54,988 bases of DNA from Bacteroidales bacterium (GCA_017620335.1 JAFZQO010000039.1:1-54988), one strand, 5' to 3'; positions 1-9,493 are shown, numbered from the stretch's first letter. Translations and numbers: made by a program. Notes: a model not told the origin generated them from the sequence alone.

Positions 1-1
1 C

Positions 2-616
2 AGGACCCAGGCCATCCTCCCGCTGCGAGGCAAGATCCTCAACGTCGAGAAGGCCGCGGCCGACCGCGCTTTCGACAGCCAGGAGATCCAGAACATCTAC
101 ACCGCCCTCGGCGTCACCGTGGCGCTGGAGGACGAGACCGGCGAGAAGCACATGGACCTGAGCAGGCTGCGCTACCACAAGGTCGTCATCATGACCGATG
201 CCGACGTCGACGGCTCGCACATCGCCTGCCTCATCCTGACCTTCTTCTTCCGCTACATGTTCGACCTCATCAAGAACGGCTACGTATATCTCGCCACGCC
301 GCCCCTCTACCTTGTGAAGAAGGGCAAGGAGGAGATCTACTGCTGGACCGAGGAACAGCGCGAGGAGGCCGCCCAGCGCCTCGGCAAGGGCAGCGACAGG
401 GGTTACACCGTGCAGCGTTACAAAGGTCTCGGAGAGATGTCCGACGTCCAGCTGTGGGACACCACCATGAATCCCGCCCGCAGGCGTCTCCGCCAGATTA
501 CCATCGAGAACGCGGCCCAGGCCGAGCGCACCTTCTCGATGCTGATGGGCGACGACGTCCCGCCGCGCCGCCAGTTCATCGAGGAGAACGCCCATTACGC
601 AAACATTGATGCATAA
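2..616 (+). CDS. gyrB: DNA gyrase subunit B, C-terminal part (5' end outside window)
   Basis: This is the carboxyl end of the type II topoisomerase ATPase subunit, which with GyrA supercoils DNA in the cytoplasm. The frame is open from base 2 and begins RTQAILPLRGKILNVEKA, so the start lies upstream of the window. Visible signatures are the TOPRIM acidic motif MTDADVDGSHI and, near the end, QRYKGLGEMS with the closing block MGDDVPPRRQFIE. These read as GyrB rather than ParE. No long insert of the enterobacterial kind separates the TOPRIM part from the tail. The gene ends 23 bases before the sphingolipid gene. Identity is secure; only about 204 residues are visible. Confidence 0.96.
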   Translation, partial: RTQAILPLRGKILNVEKAAADRAFDSQEIQNIYTALGVTVALEDETGEKHMDLSRLRYHKVVIMTDADVDGSHIACLILTFFFRYMFDLIKNGYVYLATPPLYLVKKGKEEIYCWTEEQREEAAQRLGKGSDRGYTVQRYKGLGEMSDVQLWDTTMNPARRRLRQITIENAAQAERTFSMLMGDDVPPRRQFIEENAHYANIDA

Positions 617-639
617 ACTGAATAAAACCATAAACCGTT

Positions 640-1902
640 ATGTTAGATATATTTGACAGAATCGAAAGGGATTCGGGAGGTCCTATCGGACAATATTTCG
701 AGCAGGGATTCGGATATTACATGTATCCGCGCCTCGAGGGTGAGCTCGGCCCTCACATGACTTTCAACGGCATGCCGGTGCTCAACTGGAGCCTCAACAA
801 CTATCTCGGACTGGCCAACCACCCGGAGGTGCGCAAGGCCGACGCCGAGGCCGCTGCGCAGTGGGGTCTCGCATATCCCATGGGCGCCCGCATGATGACG
901 GGCCACACCCGTTACCACGAGGCTCTCGAGCGCAAGTTCGCGGAGTTCGAGAAGAAGGAGGACGCCTTCCTTTACAATTTCGGATACCAGGGCATCGTTT
1001 CCACCATCGACGCCCTCACCGCGCGCCACGACGTCATCGTCTATGACGCCGAGTGCCACGCCTGCCTGCTGGACGGCATCCGCCTCCACATAGGCAGCAA
1101 GTACAAGTACCGCCACAACAACATGGCCGACTGCGAGAAGGTCCTCGCCCGTGCCTGCAAGGAGGCTGACGAGGCCGGCGGCGGCGTGCTCCTCATCACC
1201 GAAGGCGTTTACGGCATGACCGGAGCCCTTGGAAAGCTCGATGAGATAGTCGCCCTCAAGAAGAAGTTCAACTTCCGCATCCTCATCGACGACGCGCATG
1301 GCTTCGGCCTGCTCGGCGAGCACGGACGCGGCACTTCCGAGCATTTCGGAGTGATGGACGGCATCGACCTCTACATCGGCGCCTTCGCCAAGTCCATGGC
1401 CTCCATCGGCGGCTTCGTGGCCGGTCCCCACAGCATCATCAACTACCTGCGCGCCAACATGCGCTCCCAGATGTACGCCAAGTCGCTTCCGATGCCCCTC
1501 GTAATAGGCAACATCAAGCGCATGGAGATCATCGACAGCCCCGAGGGAGACGAACTCCGCAAGAAGTGCTGGACCATCACCCACGCCATCCAGGAGGGTT
1601 TCAAGAGCCAGGGCTTCGACATCGGCGAGGCACAGGCCTGCGTCACCCCCGTCCACATCAAGGGAGGCCTCGCCCAGGCCACCAAGATGGCCAAGGACCT
1701 GCGCGAGAACTACCGCGTCTTCTGCTCCATGGTCATCTATCCCGTCATTCCCAAAGGAATGGTCATCTTCCGCATAGTTTCCACGGCCGCCCATACCATG
1801 GAGGATGTGGAATACACCCTCAACGCATTCAAGGAGATCAAGGCCAAGCTCGACGCCGGCGAGTACGACGGTGAAGACGTGGCCGCCATGACCGTCGAAT
1901 AG
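640..1902 (+). CDS. spt: Serine palmitoyltransferase-type PLP enzyme
   Basis: This is an alpha-oxoamine synthase that most likely condenses L-serine with a fatty acyl thioester to 3-ketosphinganine, the first step of sphingolipid synthesis in Bacteroidales. In the 420 residues I see the substrate-side motif GARMMTGHTRYHE (about 82-94), the cofactor-stacking histidine in AECHA (about 140), LIDDAHGFG (Asp217, His220) and the PLP lysine in AFAKSMASIGGF (Lys251). The family also includes 8-amino-7-oxononanoate synthase and 2-amino-3-ketobutyrate ligase. I favour serine palmitoyltransferase because of the long N-terminus with GYYMYPRLEG and the reductase gene that follows by two bases. Confidence 0.88.
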   Translation: MLDIFDRIERDSGGPIGQYFEQGFGYYMYPRLEGELGPHMTFNGMPVLNWSLNNYLGLANHPEVRKADAEAAAQWGLAYPMGARMMTGHTRYHEALERKFAEFEKKEDAFLYNFGYQGIVSTIDALTARHDVIVYDAECHACLLDGIRLHIGSKYKYRHNNMADCEKVLARACKEADEAGGGVLLITEGVYGMTGALGKLDEIVALKKKFNFRILIDDAHGFGLLGEHGRGTSEHFGVMDGIDLYIGAFAKSMASIGGFVAGPHSIINYLRANMRSQMYAKSLPMPLVIGNIKRMEIIDSPEGDELRKKCWTITHAIQEGFKSQGFDIGEAQACVTPVHIKGGLAQATKMAKDLRENYRVFCSMVIYPVIPKGMVIFRIVSTAAHTMEDVEYTLNAFKEIKAKLDAGEYDGEDVAAMTVE

Positions 1903-1904
1903 CC

Positions 1905-2726
1905 ATGAACCCCTCTTATTTCAGGGACAAGGTCGTCATCGTGACAGGAGCCAGCTCGGGTATCGGGTTGGCTTCTGCCAAATTGTTCGGCTCGTACGGA
2001 GCCAGGGTCGTGATGGCCGCCCGTTCCTTCGAAAAGATGCAGGCGCTTGCTCCGGAAGTGTCTTCCGACCCGGACAAGGTGCTTTGTGTCAGGACCGACG
2101 TTTCCGTCGAGGCCGACTGCAGGAACCTTGTTGAGAAGACCGTGGAGAAGTTCGGCGGCATCGACATCCTTGTCAACAACGCGGGCATTTCCATGCGCGC
2201 CATGTTCAAGGACTTGGACCTCAAGGTGATACGTACCCTGATGGAAGTCAATTTCTGGGGTACGGTGTATTGCACCAAATACGCCTTGCCGTGGTTGCTC
2301 AAGGCGAAGGGCTCCGTCGTCGGCATAGTGTCCATCGCCGGTTTCTCCGCGCTGCCCGCCCGTACCGGGTATTCCGCGTCGAAGTATGCGATTCGCGGTT
2401 TCCTTGACACACTGAGGATAGAGCATCTCAAGGACGGGCTCAACGTCCTTGTATATGCTCCCGGATATACCTCGTCCATGGTCCGCCGCAACGCCCTCAC
2501 GGCCGACGGATCCGCCCAGGGCGAGACCCCGCTCGACGAGAGCAGGCTGATGAGTGCGGAAAAGGTGGCTTACAAGTTGGCGAAGGCCCTGTACCGGCGC
2601 CGTTCGCAGGTCGCCCTCTCTTTCATCGGCAAGCTGACCATCTTCTCACACCGCCTCTTCCCGCGCTTCACGGACAGGATGACCTACCGTTACATAGCCC
2701 GGGAAGCCGACAGTCCTTTCAAGTAG
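1905..2726 (+). CDS. Short-chain dehydrogenase/reductase, candidate 3-ketosphinganine reductase
   Basis: This is a classical SDR of 273 residues with a Rossmann start TGASSGIG (14-21), NNAG (91-94), catalytic Ser143, and YSASK carrying Tyr156 and Lys160. The C-terminal 60 residues are basic and hydrophobic (FIGKLTIFSHRLFPRF), which suggests membrane association, as in eukaryotic 3-ketodihydrosphingosine reductases. It starts two bases after the serine palmitoyltransferase stop, so the two are very probably co-translated. From that context I infer NADPH reduction of 3-ketosphinganine to sphinganine. The fold is certain, but the substrate is inferred; another lipid-linked ketone is possible. 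Confidence 0.75.
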   Translation: MNPSYFRDKVVIVTGASSGIGLASAKLFGSYGARVVMAARSFEKMQALAPEVSSDPDKVLCVRTDVSVEADCRNLVEKTVEKFGGIDILVNNAGISMRAMFKDLDLKVIRTLMEVNFWGTVYCTKYALPWLLKAKGSVVGIVSIAGFSALPARTGYSASKYAIRGFLDTLRIEHLKDGLNVLVYAPGYTSSMVRRNALTADGSAQGETPLDESRLMSAEKVAYKLAKALYRRRSQVALSFIGKLTIFSHRLFPRFTDRMTYRYIAREADSPFK

Positions 2727-2732
2727 CATCCC

Positions 2733-4796
2733 ATGAAGAAAACCGGTATCCCGCCCGCCCTGAAGGTCTGGCTCCCGTTCATAGCCCTTTTCGTCATCCT
2801 CGTCCTTCTCCTTCCGACCAGTCCCAAGTTCGGATATGAGTACAGGAAGGGTTCGGAATGGGATTACGAGACGCTGTACGCCCAGTTCGACTTCCCGATC
2901 CTGAAGACCGAGGAGCAGATCCAGGAGGAGAGGTCCCGGTCGGCATCCAGCGTCATCCCTTACTACAAGTATTCCGAGGATGTCGTAAACAAGAACCTCC
3001 GTGCCGCCGAAGGCCTGTCGCTTGGCAGGGACGCTGCCCTGAAACCCGCGATAGTGTCGGCCATCCGGGACATCTACGCCCAGGGAGTAGTCCCCGACGA
3101 GGGCGTCAAGCTTGACAAGAACGCCACCGACGTCTCGGAGCAGGTCCTCTATGTGCAGAAGGACAAGAGGGCTACCAAGATGCCTGTCACCGAGGTTTAC
3201 AAGCAGACCGACGCCAAGTCCAAGCTCATCGCCGAGTTAGGCCGGACATACAAAAGCTACAACCTCGACTCCATCTTCAAGGCCAACTCCATCTACGACC
3301 TCATCGTCCCCAACCTGATCTATGACAGGCAGACCACGGAGGTCGTCCACGCCGAGTCCGGCACCTTCATCTCGCCTACGCAGGGCTTCGTGAACGCCGG
3401 CCAGTTGATAGTGTCCAACGGGGAGATAGTTACGGCAGAGGTTGCGCAAATGCTTGATTCCTATAAGGTTGAGTATGAGGCCAACATGGGTTACGGCACG
3501 TCCCGCGCCATGCAGTGGGCGGGCAATGTCCTGCTGTCCCTGGTGCTGGTCCTGCTGCTTTACCTGGTTATTTATTTCACCAACCGGAAGGTCCTGAACG
3601 AGCCCAACAAGGTCTGGTACATCCTGCTGGTGTTCCTGATCTTCACCGTCTGCGCCATCCTGGTGGGCAAGTCCCAGCCGCTTTACCTCTTCCTTGTCCC
3701 GTTCACCCTGCCCGCCCTCTGGCATCAGGCCTTCTTCCGCAACAAGGCCGTCATGGCCCTGTACGTCATCACCCTGCTGCCGCTCCTTATCTTCACCCAT
3801 TACGGGGTGGTGCTCTTCGTGATGTTCCTGTTCGCGGGCTTCGTAGCCATATTCGCCTTCAGGTACTTTTACAGGGGCTGGAAGCAGTTCATCACCGGGC
3901 TGATAATCTTCCTTGCGCTGGCCGTCGCTTACTTCGGCTTCCGTTTCATCGATTCGGTGAGCGGCAATGTCGCGCTGACCCTCACCTTCCTGTTCCTGGG
4001 CTCCTTCCTCACGGTGCTCGGCTACCAGTTGGTGTTCCTCTTCGAGAACATCTTCGACCTCATCTCCAACTCCAGGCTCGCGGAGCTCGGGGACACGAGC
4101 AACAAGCTCCTGCGCGAGCTCGAGGCCAAGGCTCCCGGCACCTTCCAGCACTCGCTGCAGGTCATGACCATGGCGGATGCGGCCGCGCGTTCCATCGGAG
4201 CGAATTCGCTCCTCGTGCGCGCCGGCGCCCTTTACCACGACATAGGCAAGATGAACAACCCCCAGTGCTTCATAGAGAACGAGACGCTGCTGCCTTCCGA
4301 GGGAAAGAACGGTTACCATACAGGCCTGGACCCCCGCCAGAGCGCAAGGGACATCATCGCCCACGTAAAGGACGGACTGGAGCTTGCGGACAAGTACAAG
4401 CTGCCCCAGGTCATCAAGGATTTCATCCAGACGCATCACGGCACTACGCATACCGGGTATTTCTACAACAAGTACATCAACGACGGGGGAGACCCCTCCG
4501 AAACGGCCGACTTCTATTATCCCGGCGTGAAGCCTTTCACTAAGGAGCAGGTCATCCTGATGCTGTGCGACTCCATCGAGGCTGCGTCCAGGACGCTCAA
4601 TGCCTCCACGCCCGAGGCCTATTCCGATTTCGTGGAGAAGATGGTGGCGTCCAAGATGAATGCCGGGCAGTTCGACGAGTCCTCCATCTCCATCCGTGAG
4701 ATCAATACCGTCAAGGAAAGCCTCAAGTCCTACCTCGCCCAGCTGTACCACGAGAGGGTGGTCTATCCCAAGATGAAAGGCCGTCCAGCGAATTGA
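2733..4796 (+). CDS. 7TM receptor with intracellular HD domain (PgpH/YqfF-like phosphodiesterase)
   Basis: This is a membrane phosphohydrolase of 687 residues. The order is one N-terminal membrane helix (about 11-29), a long extracytoplasmic 7TMR-HDED region (about 30-255), seven closely packed hydrophobic helices (about 260-450), and a cytoplasmic HD domain. The HD domain carries LYHDIGKMNNP near residue 502 and the downstream HHGTTH metal ligands. Relatives in Firmicutes (PgpH) degrade cyclic di-AMP; that activity here is inference from the family. It begins six bases after the SDR stop and is followed by a fresh promoter before the trigger factor, so it may close the gyrB-side transcription unit. 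Confidence 0.88.
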   Translation: MKKTGIPPALKVWLPFIALFVILVLLLPTSPKFGYEYRKGSEWDYETLYAQFDFPILKTEEQIQEERSRSASSVIPYYKYSEDVVNKNLRAAEGLSLGRDAALKPAIVSAIRDIYAQGVVPDEGVKLDKNATDVSEQVLYVQKDKRATKMPVTEVYKQTDAKSKLIAELGRTYKSYNLDSIFKANSIYDLIVPNLIYDRQTTEVVHAESGTFISPTQGFVNAGQLIVSNGEIVTAEVAQMLDSYKVEYEANMGYGTSRAMQWAGNVLLSLVLVLLLYLVIYFTNRKVLNEPNKVWYILLVFLIFTVCAILVGKSQPLYLFLVPFTLPALWHQAFFRNKAVMALYVITLLPLLIFTHYGVVLFVMFLFAGFVAIFAFRYFYRGWKQFITGLIIFLALAVAYFGFRFIDSVSGNVALTLTFLFLGSFLTVLGYQLVFLFENIFDLISNSRLAELGDTSNKLLRELEAKAPGTFQHSLQVMTMADAAARSIGANSLLVRAGALYHDIGKMNNPQCFIENETLLPSEGKNGYHTGLDPRQSARDIIAHVKDGLELADKYKLPQVIKDFIQTHHGTTHTGYFYNKYINDGGDPSETADFYYPGVKPFTKEQVILMLCDSIEAASRTLNASTPEAYSDFVEKMVASKMNAGQFDESSISIREINTVKESLKSYLAQLYHERVVYPKMKGRPAN

Positions 4797-4815
4797 TTAT
4801 TTGAGAATTAATGCC

Positions 4816-4823
4816 TATCTTTG
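4816..4823 (+). promoter_or_regulatory. Bacteroidota -7 element ahead of trigger factor
   Basis: TATCTTTG matches the Bacteroidota -7 consensus TAnnTTTG and lies in the 63-base gap between the HD-domain gene and the trigger factor. A TTTG at 4800-4803 sits only 12 bases upstream, closer than the usual 19, so the -33 element is uncertain. The site probably drives tig-clpP-clpX. Confidence 0.65.
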
Positions 4824-4859
4824 CGCCCCCGTTTTTGGAAACGATAAAAACACAATAGA

Positions 4860-6176
4860 ATGAACATCGAAAAGAACCAGATCGACGATCTGAACATCCA
4901 GCTTACGCTTGACATCGCAGCAGAGGATTATGCTCCGGTCAAGAAGAAAAAGTTGAACGAGCGCCGCCGCACCGCGGAGTTCAAGGGCTTCCGCAAGGGC
5001 ATGGTGCCCGCTTCCCTCATCGAGCGCGTCTATGGCGAGCAGTGCCTTGGCGACGCCGTCAACGACATCATCTCCGAGCAGCTCGGAAAGTACATGGAAG
5101 AGAGCGGCCTGAACTTCATCGGCGAGCCCATCGCCAGCGAGGACCAGCCTGATTTCGAGTGGAAGGACGGCAACGACTTCACCTTCAAGTTCGACCTCGG
5201 AGTGGCCCCGACCATCGACTTCGAGCTTTCCTCCGCCGACAAGGTCGTGAATTATACCATCAAGTCCACGGCCGTCGCCAAGGAGGAGATGAAGAAGAAC
5301 ATGCTCATGCAGTACGGCGAGCTCCAGGAGGTTGAAGCCCCCACCGCCGAGTCCTACCTCTACGTCGACCTCGAGAACGAGGAGAAGACCGTTGAGAACG
5401 GCTATATCTCCATGCGCGACGTCAGCGAGGCCATGAAGCCCGCCCTCATGGGCGTCAAGGCCGGTGACAAGCTTGAGTTGAACATCAACGAAGTGCTCGA
5501 GCGCGAGGGAGACCGCGCCACCCTGCTCAAGGTGAAGAAGGAGGATCTCGCATCCATCAACCCCGTCTTCAACGCCACCGTGGTGAACATCAAGAACTTC
5601 GAGGCCGCCCAGCCCACTCCCGAGACCTTCGACCGCATTTTCGGCGAGGGTAAGGTGAAGACCGAGGAAGAGTTCGAGAAGGCAGTCGCGGAGCGCCTGG
5701 CCGAGAACTACCGCCAGGAGTCCGACTACCGTCTCGGCAAGGATATCAAGGATTACCTTGTCAAGAAGGCGGACATCAAGCTTCCCGAGGGCTTCCTCAA
5801 GCGCTGGCTCTACAACATCAACAAGGAGAAGTACACCATGGAGGAGATCGATAAGGAGTTCCCCGCATTCCTGGCCGACTACAAGTGGCAGCTGGTCAGC
5901 GAGTACATGATGAAGAAGCTCGACCTCAAGATAGACCGCAACGACCTCAGCGAGGCCGCCCACGGATACGTCGCATACCAGTACGCCATGTACGGCATGG
6001 CCAACGTCCCCTCCAACTTCATCGACGAGGCCGCCCAGAAGATGCTCACCGACCGCCAGCAGGTCGAGCGCCTCTCCGAGCAGGTCGCCGAGCAGAAGAT
6101 CATCGCAGCCGTCAAGGATATCATCTCCTTCGACAAGAAATCCATCTCCGTAGAGAAGTTCCGCGAGTTGAAATAA
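4860..6176 (+). CDS. tig: Trigger factor, ribosome-associated chaperone
   Basis: This cytoplasmic chaperone binds nascent chains at the ribosomal exit tunnel. The 438-residue protein has the ribosome-docking signature FKGFRKGMVP at about 41-50. A weakly conserved peptidyl-prolyl isomerase-like middle and a long helical C-terminal chaperone part rich in Lys and Glu follow. The sequence is divergent, as is usual for Bacteroidota trigger factors. The stop codon overlaps the clpP start by one base, giving the classic tig-clpP-clpX order and linking nascent-chain folding with ATP-dependent proteolysis. It has its own -7 element at 4816. Confidence 0.93.
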   Translation: MNIEKNQIDDLNIQLTLDIAAEDYAPVKKKKLNERRRTAEFKGFRKGMVPASLIERVYGEQCLGDAVNDIISEQLGKYMEESGLNFIGEPIASEDQPDFEWKDGNDFTFKFDLGVAPTIDFELSSADKVVNYTIKSTAVAKEEMKKNMLMQYGELQEVEAPTAESYLYVDLENEEKTVENGYISMRDVSEAMKPALMGVKAGDKLELNINEVLEREGDRATLLKVKKEDLASINPVFNATVVNIKNFEAAQPTPETFDRIFGEGKVKTEEEFEKAVAERLAENYRQESDYRLGKDIKDYLVKKADIKLPEGFLKRWLYNINKEKYTMEEIDKEFPAFLADYKWQLVSEYMMKKLDLKIDRNDLSEAAHGYVAYQYAMYGMANVPSNFIDEAAQKMLTDRQQVERLSEQVAEQKIIAAVKDIISFDKKSISVEKFRELK

Positions 6177-6844
6177 TGAAAGAGTTCGACAAATACGCCA
6201 GGCTGGAGCGGGGTATCAGCTCCATGACACTGCACCGCTTCGAGTCGGCGTACGACTCGTACATCAACCCCACGATCATCGAGGAGCGTAAACTCAACGT
6301 CGCCTCGATGGACGTGTTCAGCCGCCTGATGATGGACCGCATCATCTTCCTGGGCGTTCCCATCGACGACGACGTGGCCAACATCATCCAGGCCCAGCTG
6401 CTGTTCCTGGCTTCGACCGATCCGTCGGCTGACATCTCCCTTTACCTGAATACTCCGGGAGGGCAGGTGAGCAGCGGTCTCGGCATCTACGACACCATGC
6501 AGCTGGTGGAGCCCGACGTGGCCACCATCTGCACTGGTCAGGCCGCTTCGATGGGCGCAGTGCTGCTCTGCGCCGGCGCAGCCGGCAAGCGCTCGGCACT
6601 GCCTCATTCCAAGGTGCTGATCCATCAGCCCCTGGGAGGTGCCAAGGGTCAGGCCAGCGACATCCTCATCGCCGCCAAGGAGATCGAGAAGTGCCGCACC
6701 GAGCTCGTGGGCATCATCGCCGAACATACGGGACAGCCTTATGAGAGGGTTTTCGCCGACGCCGACCGCGACTTCTGGATGAGCGCCCAGGAGGCGAAGG
6801 AGTACGGCATGGTCGACTCCATCCTCACCAGAAAGAAGAAATAG
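6176..6844 (+). CDS. clpP: ATP-dependent Clp protease proteolytic subunit
   Basis: This serine protease forms the barrel of the ClpXP machine. I start it at the ATG at 6176, which shares one base with the trigger factor TAA; the frame is open further upstream, but that part is an alternate-frame shadow of tig. The resulting 222 residues carry Ser125 in GQAASMGA, His150 in SKVLIHQP and Asp199 in DADRDFWMS, a complete catalytic triad at normal spacing. LNTPGG around 91-96 is the usual oxyanion and strand segment. ClpX follows after two bases. Confidence 0.97.
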   Translation: MKEFDKYARLERGISSMTLHRFESAYDSYINPTIIEERKLNVASMDVFSRLMMDRIIFLGVPIDDDVANIIQAQLLFLASTDPSADISLYLNTPGGQVSSGLGIYDTMQLVEPDVATICTGQAASMGAVLLCAGAAGKRSALPHSKVLIHQPLGGAKGQASDILIAAKEIEKCRTELVGIIAEHTGQPYERVFADADRDFWMSAQEAKEYGMVDSILTRKKK

Positions 6845-6846
6845 CC

Positions 6847-8079
6847 ATGGCCGGGTCGAAGAAGGGTTCCCAGGGGCGTCACTGCTGCTTCTGCGGCCGC
6901 GGGGAGGACGAAGTCACCCTGCTGCTCAGCGGCATCGACGGCTATATCTGCAGCGACTGCGTAAAGATGGCTTCGGACTACCTGTCCGAGCTGGAGCATT
7001 CGCATGCCGGGGAGGCACCCGCGATCGAGGTGGGTGAACTCCAGAAGCCCAAGGCCATCAAGGAGTTCCTCGACCAGTACGTCATAGGCCAGGACCGCGC
7101 GAAGAAGCTTCTGGCCGTGGCGGTGTACAACCACTACAAGCGCATCAACCATAACCTCGTCGAGAAACCAGACGACGGGGTGGAGCTGGAGAAGTCCAAT
7201 ATCCTCATGGTGGGTCCCACCGGTACCGGCAAGACCCTGATGGCCAGGACCATAGCCAAGATGCTGGACGTCCCGTTCACCATCGTTGACGCCACTGTGC
7301 TCACCGAGGCGGGATACGTCGGAGAGGATGTCGAGAGCATCCTGACCAGGCTCCTCCAGGAGGCCGACTACGACGTGAAGAAGGCCGAGCGCGGCATCGT
7401 CTTCATCGACGAGATCGACAAGATCGCCCGAAAGAGTGACAATCCTTCGATCACCCGTGACGTCTCGGGCGAGGGCGTGCAGCAGGCCATGCTCAAGCTC
7501 TTGGAGGGCAATGTCGTCAACGTTCCGCCGAAGGGCGGACGCAAGCATCCCGAGCAGGACTTCGTCCATGTCAACACCGAGAACATACTCTTCATCTGCG
7601 GCGGAGCGTTCGAGGGCATCGAGCGCCGCATCGCCCAGCGCCTCAACACCCAGGTGATAGGCTTCGGCGCATCGGAGAAGCAGCGTATCGACAGGGACAA
7701 CCTCCTTCAGTACGTCTCCGCCATGGACCTGCGCGGCTACGGCCTCATCCCCGAGATCATAGGTCGCCTGCCGGTCATAACCTATCTCGACGCGCTGGAC
7801 CGTGACGCGCTGAAACGCATCCTTACCGAGCCGAAAAACGCCATCCTGAGGCAGTACAAGAAGATTTTCGAGCTGGACGGCATCAAACTTACGATCGATC
7901 CGGAAGTCCTGGACCTCATCGTAGATACCTCCATCAAGAACAAGCTCGGCGCCCGCGGCCTGCGCAGCATCTGCGAACAGATCATGAACGACGCCATGTA
8001 CGAGGCCCCGTCATCCGGACGCAAGACTTTCCGCCTGACCCTGGACTATGCCAAGTCGAAGCTTGAGAATCAGATATAG
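6847..8079 (+). CDS. clpX: Clp protease ATP-binding subunit ClpX
   Basis: This AAA+ unfoldase feeds substrates to ClpP. The 410-residue protein starts with a C4 zinc-binding domain (Cys13, Cys16, Cys35, Cys38). Walker A GPTGTGKT is at 123-130, followed by the GYVGEDVES segment, Walker [11 protein letters not shown], the sensor region and the C-terminal small domain. All features of a working enzyme are present. The TAG stop is overlapped by a dispersed repeat copy that begins at base 8078, and a strong hairpin terminator follows at 8109. The convergent neighbour is an M20 peptidase gene. Confidence 0.98.
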   Translation: MAGSKKGSQGRHCCFCGRGEDEVTLLLSGIDGYICSDCVKMASDYLSELEHSHAGEAPAIEVGELQKPKAIKEFLDQYVIGQDRAKKLLAVAVYNHYKRINHNLVEKPDDGVELEKSNILMVGPTGTGKTLMARTIAKMLDVPFTIVDATVLTEAGYVGEDVESILTRLLQEADYDVKKAERGIVFIDEIDKIARKSDNPSITRDVSGEGVQQAMLKLLEGNVVNVPPKGGRKHPEQDFVHVNTENILFICGGAFEGIERRIAQRLNTQVIGFGASEKQRIDRDNLLQYVSAMDLRGYGLIPEIIGRLPVITYLDALDRDALKRILTEPKNAILRQYKKIFELDGIKLTIDPEVLDLIVDTSIKNKLGARGLRSICEQIMNDAMYEAPSSGRKTFRLTLDYAKSKLENQI

Positions 8080-8105
8080 ATTCCTTCGCTTCGCTCGGAA
8101 TGACA
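8078..8105 (+). repeat. Dispersed 28-base repeat, copy 1 (overlaps clpX stop)
   Basis: The 28-base unit begins AGATTCCTTCGCTTCG and ends CGGAATGACA. It matches the copy at 30717-30744 with two differences and the reverse-complement copy at 25720-25747 with two differences. The unit starts on the second base of the clpX stop codon. It resembles one arm of a REP-like palindromic element. Confidence 0.8.
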
Positions 8106-8108
8106 AAT

Positions 8109-8138
8109 AAAAAGCTGCAGAGGAGTCTGCAGCTTTTT
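8109..8138. terminator. Bidirectional hairpin terminator between clpX and the M20 peptidase gene
   Basis: A stem AAAAAGCTGCAG (8109-8120) pairs with CTGCAGCTTTTT (8127-8138) across a six-base loop. It has a T-run on the plus strand and, because of the A-run, also on the minus strand. It sits between two convergent genes and can end both transcripts. Confidence 0.85.
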
Positions 8139-8140
8139 AT

Positions 8141-9487
8141 TTAGTAGTACTTGTAGAAGAGTGCGATGGATTCCATCCCGGCGAAGAACTGTTTCAGAAG
8201 GTAGCTCTCATTGGGGGAGTGGATGGTGTCGCGCTCGAGGCCGAAGCCCATGAGGAGCGGGTCTATGCCGAGGATCTTCTGGACCTCGGCGAGGACCGCG
8301 ATGCTGCCGCCGCCGCGCGAGGGCACCGGCTCGATGCCATACACCTCGCCCATGGCGCGCGCGGCGGCCTTGTAGGCCTCTGAACTGATGGGGATGAGGA
8401 AGCCGTCGCCGCCTTCGCATTCCTTGACCTCGACCTTCACGTACTTGGGCGCGATGGACTTGAAGTGCTTCGCGAAGAGTTTTGTGATCTCGCCGCTCTT
8501 CTGGTCGGGAACGAGGCGCATGGAGATCTTGGCATGGGCTTCGGACGGAAGGACCGTCTTGGCGCCCTCTCCGGTATATCCACCCCAGATGCCGCAGACG
8601 TCCAGGCACGGGCGTATACCAGTGCGCTCGAGCGTCGTGTAGCCTTTCTCTCCGCGTATGTCCTTGATATCCAGGAACTCCTTGTACTCCTTCAGGTCGA
8701 AGGGAGCGCGGGCGAGCATCTTGCGGTCCGCCCTGGAGAGCTCCACGACCTTGTCGTAGAAGCCCGGGACGTTCACGCGGCCGTCTTCGTCATGCAGCGT
8801 CGCTATCATCTCGCAGAGCACGGTGATGGGATTGGCCACGGCGCCGCCGTAATGGCCGGAATGCAGGTCCTTGTTGGGGCCGACCACCTTGACCTCGAGG
8901 TAGGAGAGGCCGCGCATGCCGCAGTTGATGGACGGGACCTTCTCGGAGATCATAGTGGTGTCGGAGACCAGGCAGACGTCCGCCGCGAGGCGTTTCTTGT
9001 TGGCCCTGATCCAGGCCGGGAGGTTGGGGCTGCCGATCTCCTCCTCGCCCTCGAACATGAACTTGACGTTGTGGCGGAGCTTGCCGGTGCGCACAAGGTA
9101 TTCGAAGGCCTTGATGTGCATGAAGAGCTGGCCCTTGTCGTCATTGGCGCCGCGGCCCCAGATGGCCCCGTCATGTATGACGGGCTCGAAGGGGTCGGTG
9201 TGCCATTTCTCCAGCGGCTCGGGCGGCTGTACGTCGTAGTGCCCGTAGACCAGGACGGTCTTGAGGGCCGGGTCCACGAACTTCTCGCCGTACACGACGG
9301 GGTTCCCGTCGGACGGAGAGACCTCCGCGAAGTCGGCCCCGGCCTCCATGAGGAGTACCGCCAGCCTCTCGGCGCAGCGTCTCATGTCTTCCTTGTGCTC
9401 AGCCTTGGCGCTGATGGAAGGGATGCGCAGGAGCGAAAAGAGTTCGTCATAGAAACGCTCCTTGTTTTGTTCGATGTATTCCTTCAT
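8141..9487 (-). CDS. M20-family metallo-dipeptidase
   Basis: This is a cytoplasmic zinc peptidase of 448 residues, with no signal peptide, that probably cleaves di- and oligopeptides brought in or made by the neighbouring S9 peptidases. Metal and catalytic motifs are GHYDVQP (about 82-88), GANDDKGQ (about 113-120) and EGEEEIGS (about 146-153). A later CLDVCGIWGGYTGEG and a closing LERDTIHSPNE carry further metal-side residues. It is closest in pattern to the CNDP/PepV-like dipeptidases. It is the last gene of the operon that begins at 15962 and lies six bases after the S9 gene. Confidence 0.88.
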   Translation of the reverse strand: MKEYIEQNKERFYDELFSLLRIPSISAKAEHKEDMRRCAERLAVLLMEAGADFAEVSPSDGNPVVYGEKFVDPALKTVLVYGHYDVQPPEPLEKWHTDPFEPVIHDGAIWGRGANDDKGQLFMHIKAFEYLVRTGKLRHNVKFMFEGEEEIGSPNLPAWIRANKKRLAADVCLVSDTTMISEKVPSINCGMRGLSYLEVKVVGPNKDLHSGHYGGAVANPITVLCEMIATLHDEDGRVNVPGFYDKVVELSRADRKMLARAPFDLKEYKEFLDIKDIRGEKGYTTLERTGIRPCLDVCGIWGGYTGEGAKTVLPSEAHAKISMRLVPDQKSGEITKLFAKHFKSIAPKYVKVEVKECEGGDGFLIPISSEAYKAAARAMGEVYGIEPVPSRGGGSIAVLAEVQKILGIDPLLMGFGLERDTIHSPNESYLLKQFFAGMESIALFYKYY

Positions 9488-9493
9488 AAATAT

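Noticed and set aside
3237-4751. Long minus-strand open frame (504 codons) opposite the HD-domain gene
   Set aside because: Composition is His- and Glu-rich with no family motif, as expected for the antisense of GC-rich codons, and the sense strand has a full domain set.
5885-6175. N-terminal extension of clpP by about 97 codons
   Set aside because: The extension is Arg- and Pro-rich shadow coding over tig; ClpP homologues begin at the residue chosen, and that ATG overlaps the tig stop.
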